Shown: positions 48,298 to 58,460 of the stretch, in pieces
Numbering within the stretch: position 1 is the first letter of the stretch
Layout of the letters: each line of letters opens with the position of its first letter
From: Sordaria brevicollis
Lineage: Eukaryota; Ascomycota; Sordariomycetes; Sordariales; Sordariaceae
Length of the DNA stretch: 64,000 nucleotides
Direction of reading: 5' to 3'
Assembly: GCA_033439795.1 (NCBI GenBank)
Contig: JAUTDP010000004.1
Coordinates: 2,356,001 to 2,420,000, forward strand
Translations under genes and position numbers: made by a program
Notes under the pieces: model-generated
What the model was told of the DNA's origin: nothing
What the model saw: only the letters and a program-made list of their open reading frames with translations
Databases searched by the model: none

Positions 48298-49311
48298 CTA
48301 CCGCCTCAGACGATCCCTTTCCCACTCCCCAACCCCAAACTGGAACCATCGACCCAACACCCTCCTAACATCCACCGTCTTCCCCATCAACCCACCACCA
48401 CCAGCTGTTCTCTCCAGATGCTCCCCCACGGCAACCTTCTTCAACGCACTCCCACTAACAACTGGCATCTTCTCCCCCAGCAAATCATCCATTTTTCTCA
48501 TACCCTCACCATCCTCAACAGGTTCAACAACCACCACCTCCAACCCCGCCCTCCTCACCGCCTCTAACAACATCGCAACACTATTGTTAACTCCCTGAAC
48601 GCTCCACTCGCTTGAGTCGCGATGTAAGGCCAAGAGCCCATAGACTATTAACTGTTTCCTTCTTGGGTTTTGCTGATTTGGTGGGGAGTGATAAGTCGCC
48701 GGAGGAGGAAGAGGAGGAGGGACGGGAGCCTTGGTTTTGGTAGAGGTGTTGCTGGTGGAAGGATGATCAAAAACAGAGAGAAAGGCACGTAGGTGGGATA
48801 CGGTAGGGATGAAGACTGTGCGGATGTGTCGGGAGATGGCGATTTGGTAGAGTGGTGAGGTTAGGAGTTGGGAGGTGCATGGTCCTGGGATTGGGACTGG
48901 GCCTGGGTCGGGGACAGGTCGGGTGTTGGTGGTTGTGATGGGTTCGTTTGGTGTTGACTGTGGTATTGCTGCCAGCTGTTGTTGACTCGATTCACGGGTT
49001 TCTTCCTCTAGCTGTTGCTCGGTCTCCGTTGATAGCACCTGGTCTGGTTGAGGTGATGAAGTATTTCGTCCTCCCTGCTCTCCATCATGCTGTTGCTCCT
49101 GTGGGTTTTCATCCACCTTCTGGCTTCGCATAACATCTCTAGCCAAACTCCTGAGAAACTCCACCCGACTAGAACACACGACCAAAGTGGTGGGATAACT
49201 GCAATGGTGGATCATGTACCAGAGCAGCTCGGAGGGCAGTGCCGGTGAGTAGAACAGTGGCGGCTGAGAATTATCATCGGCGGATTGAGACTGAGACCGG
49301 AAAGAGGCCAT
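48298..49311 (-). CDS. Conserved-looking fungal protein, possibly RecA-like fold; function unknown
   Basis: A single-exon frame. I start at MASFRSQSQS (49311), giving 337 residues; an upstream in-frame ATG at 49515 would add 68 Cys/Ser-rich residues of doubtful nature. Order: an ordered block (LPSELLWYMIHHCSYPTTL, SSRVEFLRSLARDV), a Gln/Pro/Thr-rich linker, a second ordered block (LYQIAISRHIRTVFIPTVSH), a Pro-rich linker, then QLIVYGLLALHRDSSEWS and VAMLLEAVRRAGLEVVVVEP and a C-terminal WFQFGVGEWERD. The hydrophobic strand followed by an acceptor loop resembles Rad51-paralogue-type proteins lacking a Walker A motif (Shu or Elongator ELP6-like), but I see no P-loop, so this is only a suggestion. 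It converges on NUF2. Confidence 0.65.
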   Translation of the reverse strand: MASFRSQSQSADDNSQPPLFYSPALPSELLWYMIHHCSYPTTLVVCSSRVEFLRSLARDVMRSQKVDENPQEQQHDGEQGGRNTSSPQPDQVLSTETEQQLEEETRESSQQQLAAIPQSTPNEPITTTNTRPVPDPGPVPIPGPCTSQLLTSPLYQIAISRHIRTVFIPTVSHLRAFLSVFDHPSTSNTSTKTKAPVPPPLPPPATYHSPPNQQNPRRKQLIVYGLLALHRDSSEWSVQGVNNSVAMLLEAVRRAGLEVVVVEPVEDGEGMRKMDDLLGEKMPVVSGSALKKVAVGEHLERTAGGGGLMGKTVDVRRVLGRWFQFGVGEWERDRLRR

Positions 49312-49800
49312 CACATTGGTTTGATTGACTGGTTTCTTTCCACGACAGGAACAAAACGTGGGCACGACTTGAGGTTGCGCAGCAGTCGAAATTGCGTGTG
49401 GTGTAAGTGAGCCTAGTTCGAGGCGTTGGCTAGTCGATGGACAAATGGGTGACTCCATATGCATGCTGCAAGATATGTTCCACCTGTGAGGTTTGTGAAC
49501 TTCCCAGAGTATCACATCGCGTGTCTCGGGTAGGGCTGAGTTTCACTGGTTTTGCGGCGCCGGTCCGGTGATGGAGAGATGAAGATGTTCGGGCCCGGGG
49601 ATTGAGGTGTCCTTCCGCAGACAGTTCGGGGAAAGAGCTGGGGTTAGCAAGTGCTTCGATATATGCATATACTGCTGTTTTGCATCACTAACTGAATATC
49701 AGCATTTCAAATATTTCCCGTCACTTCCGGACGAATTCCTTTTTCTGCTTTAACTCGCATTGTTAATTGGTTAATCTGACACGCTGATGTTTTCGTTGTT

Positions 49801-49838
<38 letters not shown>

Positions 49839-50030
49839 CCTATGGTACGTCAGGCTGAGGACCAGCAACTGACCCAAAACTCGCTTATAATGACGGTCTC
49901 CAACTCGATACAACTAGACATTTATGGTAGGACCTCCATAATTGCCAATTCATAATATATTCATAATATACATGCAGGGTTCGACTCATTGTCGTCTTTT
50001 CCGCGGTATATATTGCATATAGACTGCACT
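49312..50030. other. Intergenic region with poly(T) tract
   Basis: About 720 bp: the promoter side of the 48298 gene, then AT-rich sequence with a 35-base T run at 49804-49838. No gene. Confidence 0.6.
49804..49838. repeat. Homopolymer T(35)
   Basis: An uninterrupted run of 35 T. It could be a nucleosome-excluding promoter tract, or the A-tail of a minus-strand retroposed sequence; no retroelement body or target duplication is visible next to it. Confidence 0.9.
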
Positions 50031-50032
50031 TA

Positions 50033-50306
50033 CAGTCCAATACTGGTTTGTTTGTTAGCTCGAGACCTCGAGTTCAAGTTGACTAGGCATTTAGATGTTC
50101 AACCGATTCGTTTCGTTCAACAATTGAGGTATATCTTATTTCTCAAAAGATCTCTGATGGAATTCTGAATGACTTCTTAAATTCATCAAACACCATTCTA
50201 AAACGTGATCAGGTGTATTATCCGATTCCATCAAGGTTTTGCATGAGCCCGGACGTCTTGTAGAATGTAGAAGTACCGCGCTAACAATCAAACCAGTATT
50301 GGAGTG
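50033..50306. mobile_element. Tc1/mariner-type MITE, copy A (274 bp)
   Basis: The ends are inverted repeats of ~27 bp: CAGTCCAATACTGGTTTG at the left and its reverse complement, with two mismatches, at the right (50280-50306). Each is flanked by TA (50031-50032 and 50307-50308), the target site and duplication known for Tc1/mariner. No coding capacity. It lies just downstream of the aldo-keto reductase gene. Confidence 0.78.
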
Positions 50307-50364
50307 TACGTTTCCTTCCATTCCCAATCTTTGGTGCCAACCTCTTGGCCTCTTGGTCCACTAC

Positions 50365-51772
50365 TCAGTCCTTAATAACCGGCTGGTCATTCTCCTCGTC
50401 GTAGATATCGAACCCATAGTAGAACCTCGGGTCATTGTAGCGTATCTCATCTCCCGGCTCTGGCACAAGACTCGAGAGAGCCTTCATGTCGTTTTCCGGT
50501 AGATCAGGTCTACTCACAGCATCCAAGTTCTCTCGGATGCGTTCGGCGTTGAATGACTTTGGTACGACGCTGGTACCGCGCTGCACGGCCCATTTCAAGA
50601 GGATCGAGGCTGGAGTTGTGTTGTGCTTCTTGGCGATGTCGTTGACCTTGTAGAGAGGTCAGCAATGATATTCAGGAAGGACATCAAGTCAAAGACGTTG
50701 GACATACAGTAGGATCCTCCTTTGGCCCTGTGAAGTGCTTGTTAGGTGCAACCGCGTCGACCGGCCGGCCTCCTAGAGGAGAATGCGCGGTGACGTGAAT
50801 CCCTTGTTCCTTGCAAAATGCTAGCAGCTCATGTTGAGGCAGGTAGGGATGGAGTTCGACTTGGTTGATGGCTGGCTTGATTCTAGCTGTCTCGAGGAGT
50901 TTGCGTGTCTTGAGGATGTTGAAGTTGGAGATTCCTGGCATGATGTTGGTTAGCATCTTCCATGTATGGACCACCACTTAGGCCAGGAGGACACTACCAA
51001 TTGCCTTGACCAAGCCGTTGTCTACGAGGTCCTCCATTGCTTTCCATGTGGCGCTGACGTTGCGGGTGAGTTCGTAGTCGATCACTGGCTACGCAATTGA
51101 GTTAGCATCCAATCTTGGATAAAATGGTGCACTGGTAATCACACCTTTCCATCTTCGCCTCGAACTGTTGTCCACTCTCGAGGCTTATCTCCCTCCCTCT
51201 TGTAGGCCACCGGAACTTTGACCCGAGAATCGAGTAAGTGACCGAGCAAATATGACACGACACGATGTCATGGAGAGCACTTACAATGCATCAGGTACAG
51301 GTCGACTGGGAATAAAGTTAGCATTGACACCGGCGTGATGTGATGGAAGGCTCAACATACGATAATCCATCCCCAAGTTCTCCAGTGACAGTCGCAAAGC
51401 CGCCTCAACATCTTGCGGCTCGTGATGGGCGTTGAAGCTACGGCAAAGTTTTGTCAGCGGAAAGTGATCCGGGGAAGTTGAAGGAGAGATATTGACGTAC
51501 AGCTTAGACACAATGAACAGTTCCGTCCGGTTCCCTCCCCATTCCCTCACAGCTTCTCCCAGGCCTTGCTCCGAGACACCAGTGCCGTATCCGAAAGCAG
51601 TATCGAAATGACGATAGCCGGCTTTCAGAGCTTCCAAGACAGCTTGCTTGACCGTGTCCACGGGACTGGCTTGAGGAGAGAATGTACCGAGTCCAATGGC
51701 TGGGACCTTAAGGGTACTGCTGCCCGTCAAGTCGACGTGGAAGACGGGACTCGCTTGCTGGGCAGTAGACAT
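50365..51772 (-). CDS. Aldo-keto reductase, seven exons
   Basis: Exons on the minus strand: 51772-51501, 51437-51361, 51305-51285, 51215-51145, 51088-50998, 50934-50708, 50646-50365. The six introns (55-69 bp) have GT-AG ends and the phases add up to 346 residues, a normal AKR length. The fold signature [12 protein letters not shown] holds catalytic Asp57 and Tyr62. Lys90 (IVSKLFNAHH) and His123 (DLYLMHFP) complete the family tetrad. The cofactor motif [16 protein letters not shown] (family I/VPKS) points to NADP(H). Expected activity: NAD(P)H-dependent reduction of an aldehyde or ketone in the cytosol; the substrate cannot be told. The closest resemblance is to fungal xylose or beta-keto reductase-like AKRs. 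The 21-nt exon 3 is unusually small. Two related MITEs flank the gene. Confidence 0.92.
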
Positions 51773-51957
51773 GTTGAGAGTGTTGATGAGCTATTTCTCG
51801 CTGTTATCTGAGCAAGAGGCTGAGTATTGAAGTTGGAAGAGTAGTGAGAGAAGTGAGGAAGGTTAGCAGCGGCTCAACAGATACTGTTTGCTGTGAGGGG
51901 AAATCTCGAGTGTCGGTTCCTGCTTCCAATCATGTTACACCTGTGGCCGGTTCATTA

Positions 51958-52211
51958 CAATTCAATGCTGGTTTGTTTGTTAGGTTGATACCTGTTCGTA
52001 CCTGTCCCAAAGGTTATAAGGACGGGATAAAATAGAGAACTGACATTTGGTAAGGGGTTCAAGTGATCCGAAATCACATATTCAAGTTGCCGAATAGGAA
52101 AATCAAGGCCCAGCTATGCCTCAACACCACAACGAAATACAATGGTAAATGAAATGGGCTATGGAAGTTGACCCGAGGTCCCAAGCTAACAACCAAACCA
52201 GTACTGGAATG
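51958..52211. mobile_element. Tc1/mariner-type MITE, copy B (254 bp)
   Basis: The ends are CAATTCAATGCTGGTTTG (left) and the inverted CCAAACCAGTACTGGAATG (right). TA flanks both sides (51956-51957 and 52212-52213). The terminal repeats are clearly the same family as copy A at 50033-50306, but the interiors do not align well by eye. It lies in the promoter region of the aldo-keto reductase. Confidence 0.72.
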
Positions 52212-52213
52212 TA

Positions 52214-52794
52214 TTCCCAGAGACTTGCATGGCCTAGATCACCCGCGAGCAATATCAAACAGGGCATTCAAGTCCATGAACGAGAATTTCCAGCATGTCT
52301 TCCCTTCAAAAGAAAAAAAAACATTCGGAACCTCGAGTTCGACAACCGGAATCATTCCATCACCTACCATAGTCCTCGGTCAGTCCGCGGGTTACTAGCA
52401 GCCAAGGACGAGCTCTCCATCATATCGTATGACTGGATACATGGCAATGTTAGTATGAGGGTAGCTCTCATCAAGTGGTGTGCGTGTTGATGTGTTCAGA
52501 TGTACGAGAGTAAGTGGAGGGTAGGTGAGAGATTTGGTGGCCAGCAAGGTACCTGCGTGTCGAGATCCCTTGTGGACCCCGCCTGCCCCGGATTCCCCAC
52601 TATTCCCAATCCACAATAGCTTCAGGCCGTCCGTGCATCACGTCACAGCTCATCCACTGCTGGGGCGCTCAGCGCGGCACTGGGATTCCTCGTAACTTTG
52701 TCCCCTCCAACTGATCATCACCAAACTCGAACGCGTCCCCCCAAACAAAGAACCCAGTGCGCTGGGCAACAGCCACCTATAATACCTACCCAGC
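52214..52794. other. Divergent promoter region between AKR and AP-3 beta
   Basis: 581 bp of normal composition between the MITE and the AP-3 beta start codon. Short ORFs only; no gene. Confidence 0.55.
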
Positions 52795-55362
52795 ATGGAA
52801 TCAATAGCAAGAATCTCGTCGCTCCTGGAGAGCGGTAAGCTTGCCTCCCTCCTTCTTGAAGCCATCATCATCATCATGTCTTTCTCCCGCTGACCAAGGC
52901 GCATTGTCTGTTCCAGCCCGAGAGCTCACCCTCGATGCCGCCTCGGCCGCCCGCAGCGCACGCGGCTCCTCGAAACCCCTCGATCGCGTCCAAGTCAAGA
53001 AGCTCCTCGACAGCCGCAATGAGCGCGAAGTGCTGGATGGTTTGCGTCGGGTCATCTCGGTATATCTAACCCCATTGCCCGACCATGGCGATGATGACCC
53101 CGGAAGCTATGGCTAACAGCTGCGTCTCACATCTTCTAGATGATGTACCGCTCGCAAAAGACACACCCTCTCTTCTCCTCCGTCGTCAAGAACGTCGCCT
53201 CTCCGAATATCGAAATCAAGAAACTGGTCTACATCTACCTGGTTCACCATGCCGAAGAGGACCCCGACCTCGCCCTGCTCTCCATCAACACCATCCAGAA
53301 GTCGCTTTCCGATGCCAACCCCCAAGTGCGCGCCCTGGCTCTCCGAACAATGTCCAACATACGGGTGCCCGTTATCAGCCAGATTGTGTCGTTGGCGATC
53401 AAGAAGGGTGCCGGAGACATCAACCCCTACGTGCGCCGAGCCGCTGCCTTGGCAATTCCCAAGTGTTACCGACTCGATCCTTCCCAGATGCCCCAGTTGA
53501 TCGACTACCTCTCGACGCTCCTAGGCGACAAGCAATACTATGTGGCTGGTGCTGCTGTTACGGCGTTCCTGGAATTCTGCCCGGATAGACTGGATTTGAT
53601 ACACAAGCATTACAGGCAATTGGTCAAGATGGTGGTAGACATGGACGAATGGAGCCAACTCTCGACATTGCGGCTGATGACGGTTTATGCGCGGAAATGC
53701 TTCCCTCGACGAACCCGGATTGTGAAAGCGCAGGACAAGGCAACTGACCTCCAAGACTTCTACGGGGACAACGCCGCCGCACAAACGAGTAACGGCTCTG
53801 AGGGGCACGAGGTCGTTGTGCTCGACGCTGATCTTGAGCTACTTCTCAACAGCATCAAGCCTCTCCTACAATCACGAAACTCTGGAGTTGTGGTGTCAGT
53901 GGCGCGCTGTTACGATGCTGTAGGCACACCCGAGTATGTCAAGACAGCCATTGGGCCGTTGATAGCTCTACTACGAGGCGCTCAGGATATTCAACAGGTT
54001 GCGCTCTTCAACATCGTATCCATCTGTCTTACTCGACCCGCCGATTTCGTTCGCTATGCTTCGCATTTCCTTGTCCGTGCAACGGATACCCAGCCGGTCT
54101 GGGAGCTCAAGCTCGAGTTGTTGACACTCATCTTCCCACACGCCCCTCCACATGTCAAGAGCCTCATCCTCAACGAGCTAGAGCATTTCAGCCGGGGAAC
54201 CGATAAGGCGCTGGTCAGGGAGGCAGTCAGGGCTATTGGTCGCTGTGCGGTAACAGACACAGCAGCCGCACCCAGGTGTTTGCGATTGCTTCTCAGTCAG
54301 ATCACGAGTTTGGACGGGACGCTGGCCGCCGAGAGCTTGACAGTCATCCGACATCTGATTCAACAGGACCCTAACGCACACGTCGCGACTGTGGTAAGGC
54401 TGGCGAAGAACCTCGACTCGGCTACCGACCCACATGCTCGTGCCACCATTATCTGGCTCGTGGGCGAGTTCTCTGGTCTCAACGGAGAGGACAATATTGC
54501 ACCCGACGTGCTGCGGATCCTGCTCAAGGACTTCCCCTCCGAGTCAGAAATTGCCAAGCGGCAGATTATTCTACTAGGTGCTAAGGTCTACCTCCACTAC
54601 CTTAACCGGCAGATCGAGGCATCACAAACGGCCGAAGGCGAACCCGGTCCTCCACCCATGCTCCTCGAAGACGACGACCACCCAATTGCGAAGCTGTGGA
54701 GTTATGTGCTCCTACTAGCTCGCTACGACACATCATACGACCTCCGTGACCGTACCCGTCTGTACAAAGCCTTGCTCGGCGTACCTCAGCTTGCAACCCT
54801 CATGCTGCTCGCACCCAAACCCGCACCCCAGGCACAGAGTCCGTCCGAGATAAGGCGTGGCTACACTCTTGGCTCTTCAGCTCTGGTCCTCGCTGATGCG
54901 GCTGGCGCTCATGGTGTCAGAGGGTACGAAGACTTGCCCGACTGGGTTGAGGAAGGCAAGGAGCCAGATCCGAGACTGAGAGAAAACGGCGTGCCAGCCC
55001 CAACGTATGGCGAGAAGCGAGTCGTGCCTGCTTTGGAAATTTTGGATGGTGGGTCCTCCAGGTCGGTTCCATCAAAGTCGAATGGCTTGGGAGAAGGGGT
55101 AGGGACCAAGACACTTGATGATTGGCTTGCGGAGGAAGAGGAGGTGGTCAAGAAGACGGTGCCAGTGGCAGCACCTATGCAAAGGCAGGTAGTGGAGGAG
55201 AGTGAAGAAGAGGAGGAAGAAGAGGAGTCGACCGAGGAAGATGATGAGGAAGAGGACGACGACGAAGAGGAAGAAGATGAAGATGATGAGGAGGAGGAAA
55301 GCGAAGAAGAAGAGGAAACAGACGATGACGAAGCTGAAGATGCGAGACTAATGAGGGCATAA
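52795..55362 (+). CDS. APL6: AP-3 adaptor complex subunit beta
   Basis: Three exons: 52795-52834, 52917-53059, 53140-55362; introns of 82 and 80 bp have GT-AG ends and keep frame, giving 801 residues. The start is the first ATG of exon 1 (MESIARISSLLES). The adaptin N-terminal HEAT-like solenoid is recognisable: KKLLDSRNEREVLDGLRRVI, KNVASPNIEIKKLVYIYLVHH, ALRTMSNIRVP, NPYVRRAAALAIPKCY. The C-terminus ends in an almost uninterrupted Glu/Asp/Ser tract (about residues 735-795), the acidic, casein kinase-type hinge typical of beta-3 adaptins. A folded appendage is absent, as in other fungi. The known role is cargo transport from Golgi or endosome to the vacuole. The GAA/GAG/GAT repeat creates a poly-Ser shadow ORF on the other strand. 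Confidence 0.93.
55190..55345 (+). repeat. GAA/GAG/GAT trinucleotide-rich tract coding the acidic AP-3 beta tail
   Basis: Imperfect purine-rich trinucleotide repeats within exon 3, translated almost only as Glu, Asp and Ser. Length variation between strains is to be expected. Confidence 0.85.
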
Positions 55363-55670
55363 CACGACCTCACGAAAGACATTACGGAATCACAGTCACT
55401 TAACATATGAATTATTGGCAATTCACCAAACACAACATTTCTATCATTCCGTTCCCTATTCTACCTAAATGCTCTTGTCTGCAACCTTCCGTTCAGATGC
55501 CCAACATATCCTACGCTCCGTTCCCCATCAATGCCAGTAACATGTACCCCCTTGTCATCCTGCCCATCTATAATACAAAAGAAATATCCAATCTCATATT
55601 AACGTCCGGCCTCGCTATGAATACACCAACCTGCCTAATCCGACTCGTTTCCGTCGTCACCGGGCGTTGT
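55363..55670. other. Convergent 3' UTR region
   Basis: 308 bp between the AP-3 beta stop and the stop of the minus-strand small membrane protein. Nothing else is seen. Confidence 0.6.
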
Positions 55671-56189
55671 TCAGGGACGGGGAGATGATCCTCCGCGGAA
55701 TCCCTCTGGGCTAGGTCCCCTGCTCCTGCGGCTCCTGACCGCCATATCCCCCGCAGTTTCTCTATCGAGCTCGTCGTCGTCACGGTGTCCGCGCCTTCGG
55801 AGTACCATGTCGTCAGGTTCAGGTGCCGGGCTCCGGCGCCTCCTGGCGGCCATATTCTCGGCAATTTCTCTGTTGGGCTCGGAGTTGGCGGCACGGTATC
55901 CGTCGATGATGGAGACACCGGCGAGAACGAGAAAACATCCGAGCCCTAGGATGTAGGGGAGGGAAACGAGGAGATGGGGGCCGGGAGTAAAAGGATCCTT
56001 GTTAGGGTCATACTGGACGGTGGAGGCGATGTGTAAGGCGGTACCAAGCCCCGCAAACAGAATGATGAGGCTCAGGAGGACGAGGGAGAGGGTGTCGTGG
56101 TTGTGGCCGTGGGCGGCAGCCTGGTTGTCGTTGATGATGATGTTGTTGCTGTTGGCCTGACTGGGGGAAGAAGCGGCGATGAAGACCAT
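55671..56189 (-). CDS. Small two-TM membrane protein, unknown function
   Basis: 172 residues from MVFIAASSPS. Two hydrophobic segments (LSLVLLSLIILFAGLGTALHI, about residues 34-54, and LVSLPYILGLGCFLVLAGVSI, about 73-95) are followed by a basic, Arg-rich tail with two related RRxRS-P blocks. The true N-terminus may be further upstream: an ORF starting MSFNQNSEPELVHH at 56326 runs in another frame through a (CCA)n poly-Pro tract. A 1- or 2-base difference in that repeat, or a weak GTCCAA...CAACAG intron (about 56196-56255), would join the two. The family is not recognised. Confidence 0.65.
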   Translation of the reverse strand: MVFIAASSPSQANSNNIIINDNQAAAHGHNHDTLSLVLLSLIILFAGLGTALHIASTVQYDPNKDPFTPGPHLLVSLPYILGLGCFLVLAGVSIIDGYRAANSEPNREIAENMAARRRRSPAPEPDDMVLRRRGHRDDDELDRETAGDMAVRSRRSRGPSPEGFRGGSSPRP

Positions 56190-58009
56190 GTTGCTAGGGC
56201 TGTTGTTGGTGGTGGTGGTGGTGGGGGAGTGGGGGGAGTGGCAGTGGGGTTGGACATGTTGCCCTTTTCGTCCTTGTTCTTGGTGTGGTGGACGAGCTCG
56301 GGCTCACTGTTCTGGTTGAAAGACATTGTGTTGTGGACGATGGAGGTGAAATAGATGGATGGATGGGGGGAAAGGAGAAAGAGGGAAAATATGGAGAGGA
56401 CGGGTTGGCGGGCTTTAATAGAGGGTAGAGAAGTTCATCCGCCGTTCTAAAAACTCTAATATTTCTCAACATGTAGGTCCGAGAATATTTGATACAGCTG
56501 CATTTCGAAATATTATGTGGTGCCGCGTCTTTGCTGTGCAGCTATGGATGGGCCTGGCGTGAGTGCATCTAGAGAGTTCGTGAAGAGAAAATGAAGCTTC
56601 GTTGCCCCCAGGCAAGTCGGCGTCACTTTGAAGATGGCATACACACTGTCCATCTTAAGTAGTCAACAAGAGACTTCAAGGCACAAGCTCATCCTTCTTG
56701 TGTGCCACCCCAAGCGACGTCGCTGGAGATAACCGTGGGATAATTATCTTCCTCCTAATCATGAAGAAAAAAAATCTATTGATCCGCATTACACGACGGA
56801 CGGTACCTGTATCTCAGCCAACGTTTCTGATCGCGACATAGCTCCATGCACCTTCGAGAATATAAAACTTGTTCACCGGTACTATCCATCATGCCACCAA
56901 CCTTATGCTTTTTTGCCCTCTTTGCCCCAACTTTGGTACTTTAAGCTTTCTAGTCTTCCTCGAGCTGCAATGTCTATTTTTTTTTTGGGATGATCAAGTG
57001 TTAGTGACCCCGGTGTCCGGTCCGATGGGTGTAGCGTACTCGTCCCGTTACCTCGCGTATGAGTCCCGACCGGCACTTTTGAAAAGCATCCTGAGGATAC
57101 TTAATGGGAATTCGATATTCATATTCATGTTGAGGAAACCGAGTTTTTTAGGTCAAATAAACATGGATTTGGAACTCACGATACTTTTGTTTCTAAGGTA
57201 AATTGATTCGGTCTACTGAGAATGTTGTTGCGTTGCGAAGCTGCGGATGCCGTGAATATCATCTCCTGCCAAGGAATCCCGATAGGAAGTTAAGGATAGA
57301 ACCGAGTATGACGGAGATGATAAAAGCGAGAAAAACATGGAAATTTACTCTTGCCTTTTATAAGAGAAATATTTATACTTGTTAGTCATTGGGTGGGAAA
57401 ACGTTGCTACTATGCTACCTGTTATTTTTATTCTAGGTGTAGGCATTCAACCTAGAGCTAAAGATGCGTAAGCGCGCTAATGTGAAGTGTTACCTATTCG
57501 GTCCTTGCTGAATTAAGGAACAGTCTTAATTATTCCCACCAGTAATCTATCTATCTTGTCTTCATTCGATGTTTGGAATACAATATTCTCAGGGGTACTA
57601 GTAGCCTGCGGAGGAGAACGTTTGGTGGTAATATTTGGCTGTACTCTCCTCTTGACTTTGTCGTTCTGTCTCCATAGGAAAGGACTTTGTCCAATACCAG
57701 TTGTTGTCATGAAATTAACCAAACAGCCAGTCCCTACTCATAAGGATGGGGGTTGTTCCTTTTCGACGGCTCTGCTCCCTAGCGATGCTCTGTGTACTGC
57801 TTTGTCGCTGCTTCTCGTTGTTGATATCCTTCGTTGCCGCTCTTTCATTAGAGGTGACTTTGTCGTCTTGCCGAAGTCTCGTCGAGTATATGTAGCAAAC
57901 CGAGTCTCCCACCCACAGAACTAGAGAAGAAGATTTCCACAGCCCAAGCTAATCTCATTGCATCCTGCATCTCCTATGCTTTCCAGACTGTGAGGGGCGC
58001 CGCGAGCTA
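56190..58009. other. Intergenic region
   Basis: About 1.8 kb. The first 140 bp may be coding (see the two-TM protein). Other ORFs (56869-57201, 57556-57924 and opposite-strand partners) lack domains, overlap each other and have no splice support. AT-richer than the neighbouring genes but not RIP-mutated. Confidence 0.5.
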
Positions 58010-58369
58010 CTAAACCAAAAAAGCACACGGAGGTACAGGGAGAGGGCCAGGGGAAGGGCTAGGAGCAGTGCTCCTACACCTTCTAGCCCGCATAGAGGTA
58101 TCCTTTTCGATTTCCTCATCCAGATCCGCCTCTTCATCCTGATGATCACGAGGGGTAGACTGTTGCTTCTCTTGCTCTTCCTCTTGCTCTTGGGTCTCAA
58201 TGCTGGACATGGCCGCAGAGTGGTGCCGTCCCCCAACGTGCTGGTCTTCGGCATCGTAGGACTTGGCATGGTTGTTCCTTTTCTTGGCCACGAAGCTGAT
58301 CAAGACGACGACAAAGACCACGGTGAAGATGGCGAAGATGGCCATCAAGAAAGCAAATTGGTCGAACAT
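58010..58369 (-). CDS. Small single-pass membrane protein, unknown function
   Basis: 119 residues from MFDQFAFLMA. One N-terminal transmembrane helix (AIFAIFTVVFVVVLISFV, about residues 10-27) is followed by a basic stop-transfer KKRNNH, then a Gln/Glu/Asp-rich tail and a Pro/Ser-rich end. A well-formed intron in the 5' UTR (58392-58460; GTACGC, GCTAAC branch, CAACAG acceptor, 69 bp) 22 bp upstream of the ATG supports transcription. This resembles small N-out or tail-facing membrane adaptors, but no family is recognised. Confidence 0.65.
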   Translation of the reverse strand: MFDQFAFLMAIFAIFTVVFVVVLISFVAKKRNNHAKSYDAEDQHVGGRHHSAAMSSIETQEQEEEQEKQQSTPRDHQDEEADLDEEIEKDTSMRARRCRSTAPSPSPGPLPVPPCAFLV

Positions 58370-58460
58370 TGTGGGTGTTGAAGAGTGGATTCTGTTGAAG
58401 AAGGGAGTTAGCTACAACCAAAGGAAATAAAAACGGCTGGATAAGAGACTGGAAGCGTAC

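Noticed and set aside
54909..55433. Minus-strand ORF of 174 codons with a long poly-Ser tract
   Set aside because: It is the antisense shadow of the Glu/Asp-coding repeat in AP-3 beta.
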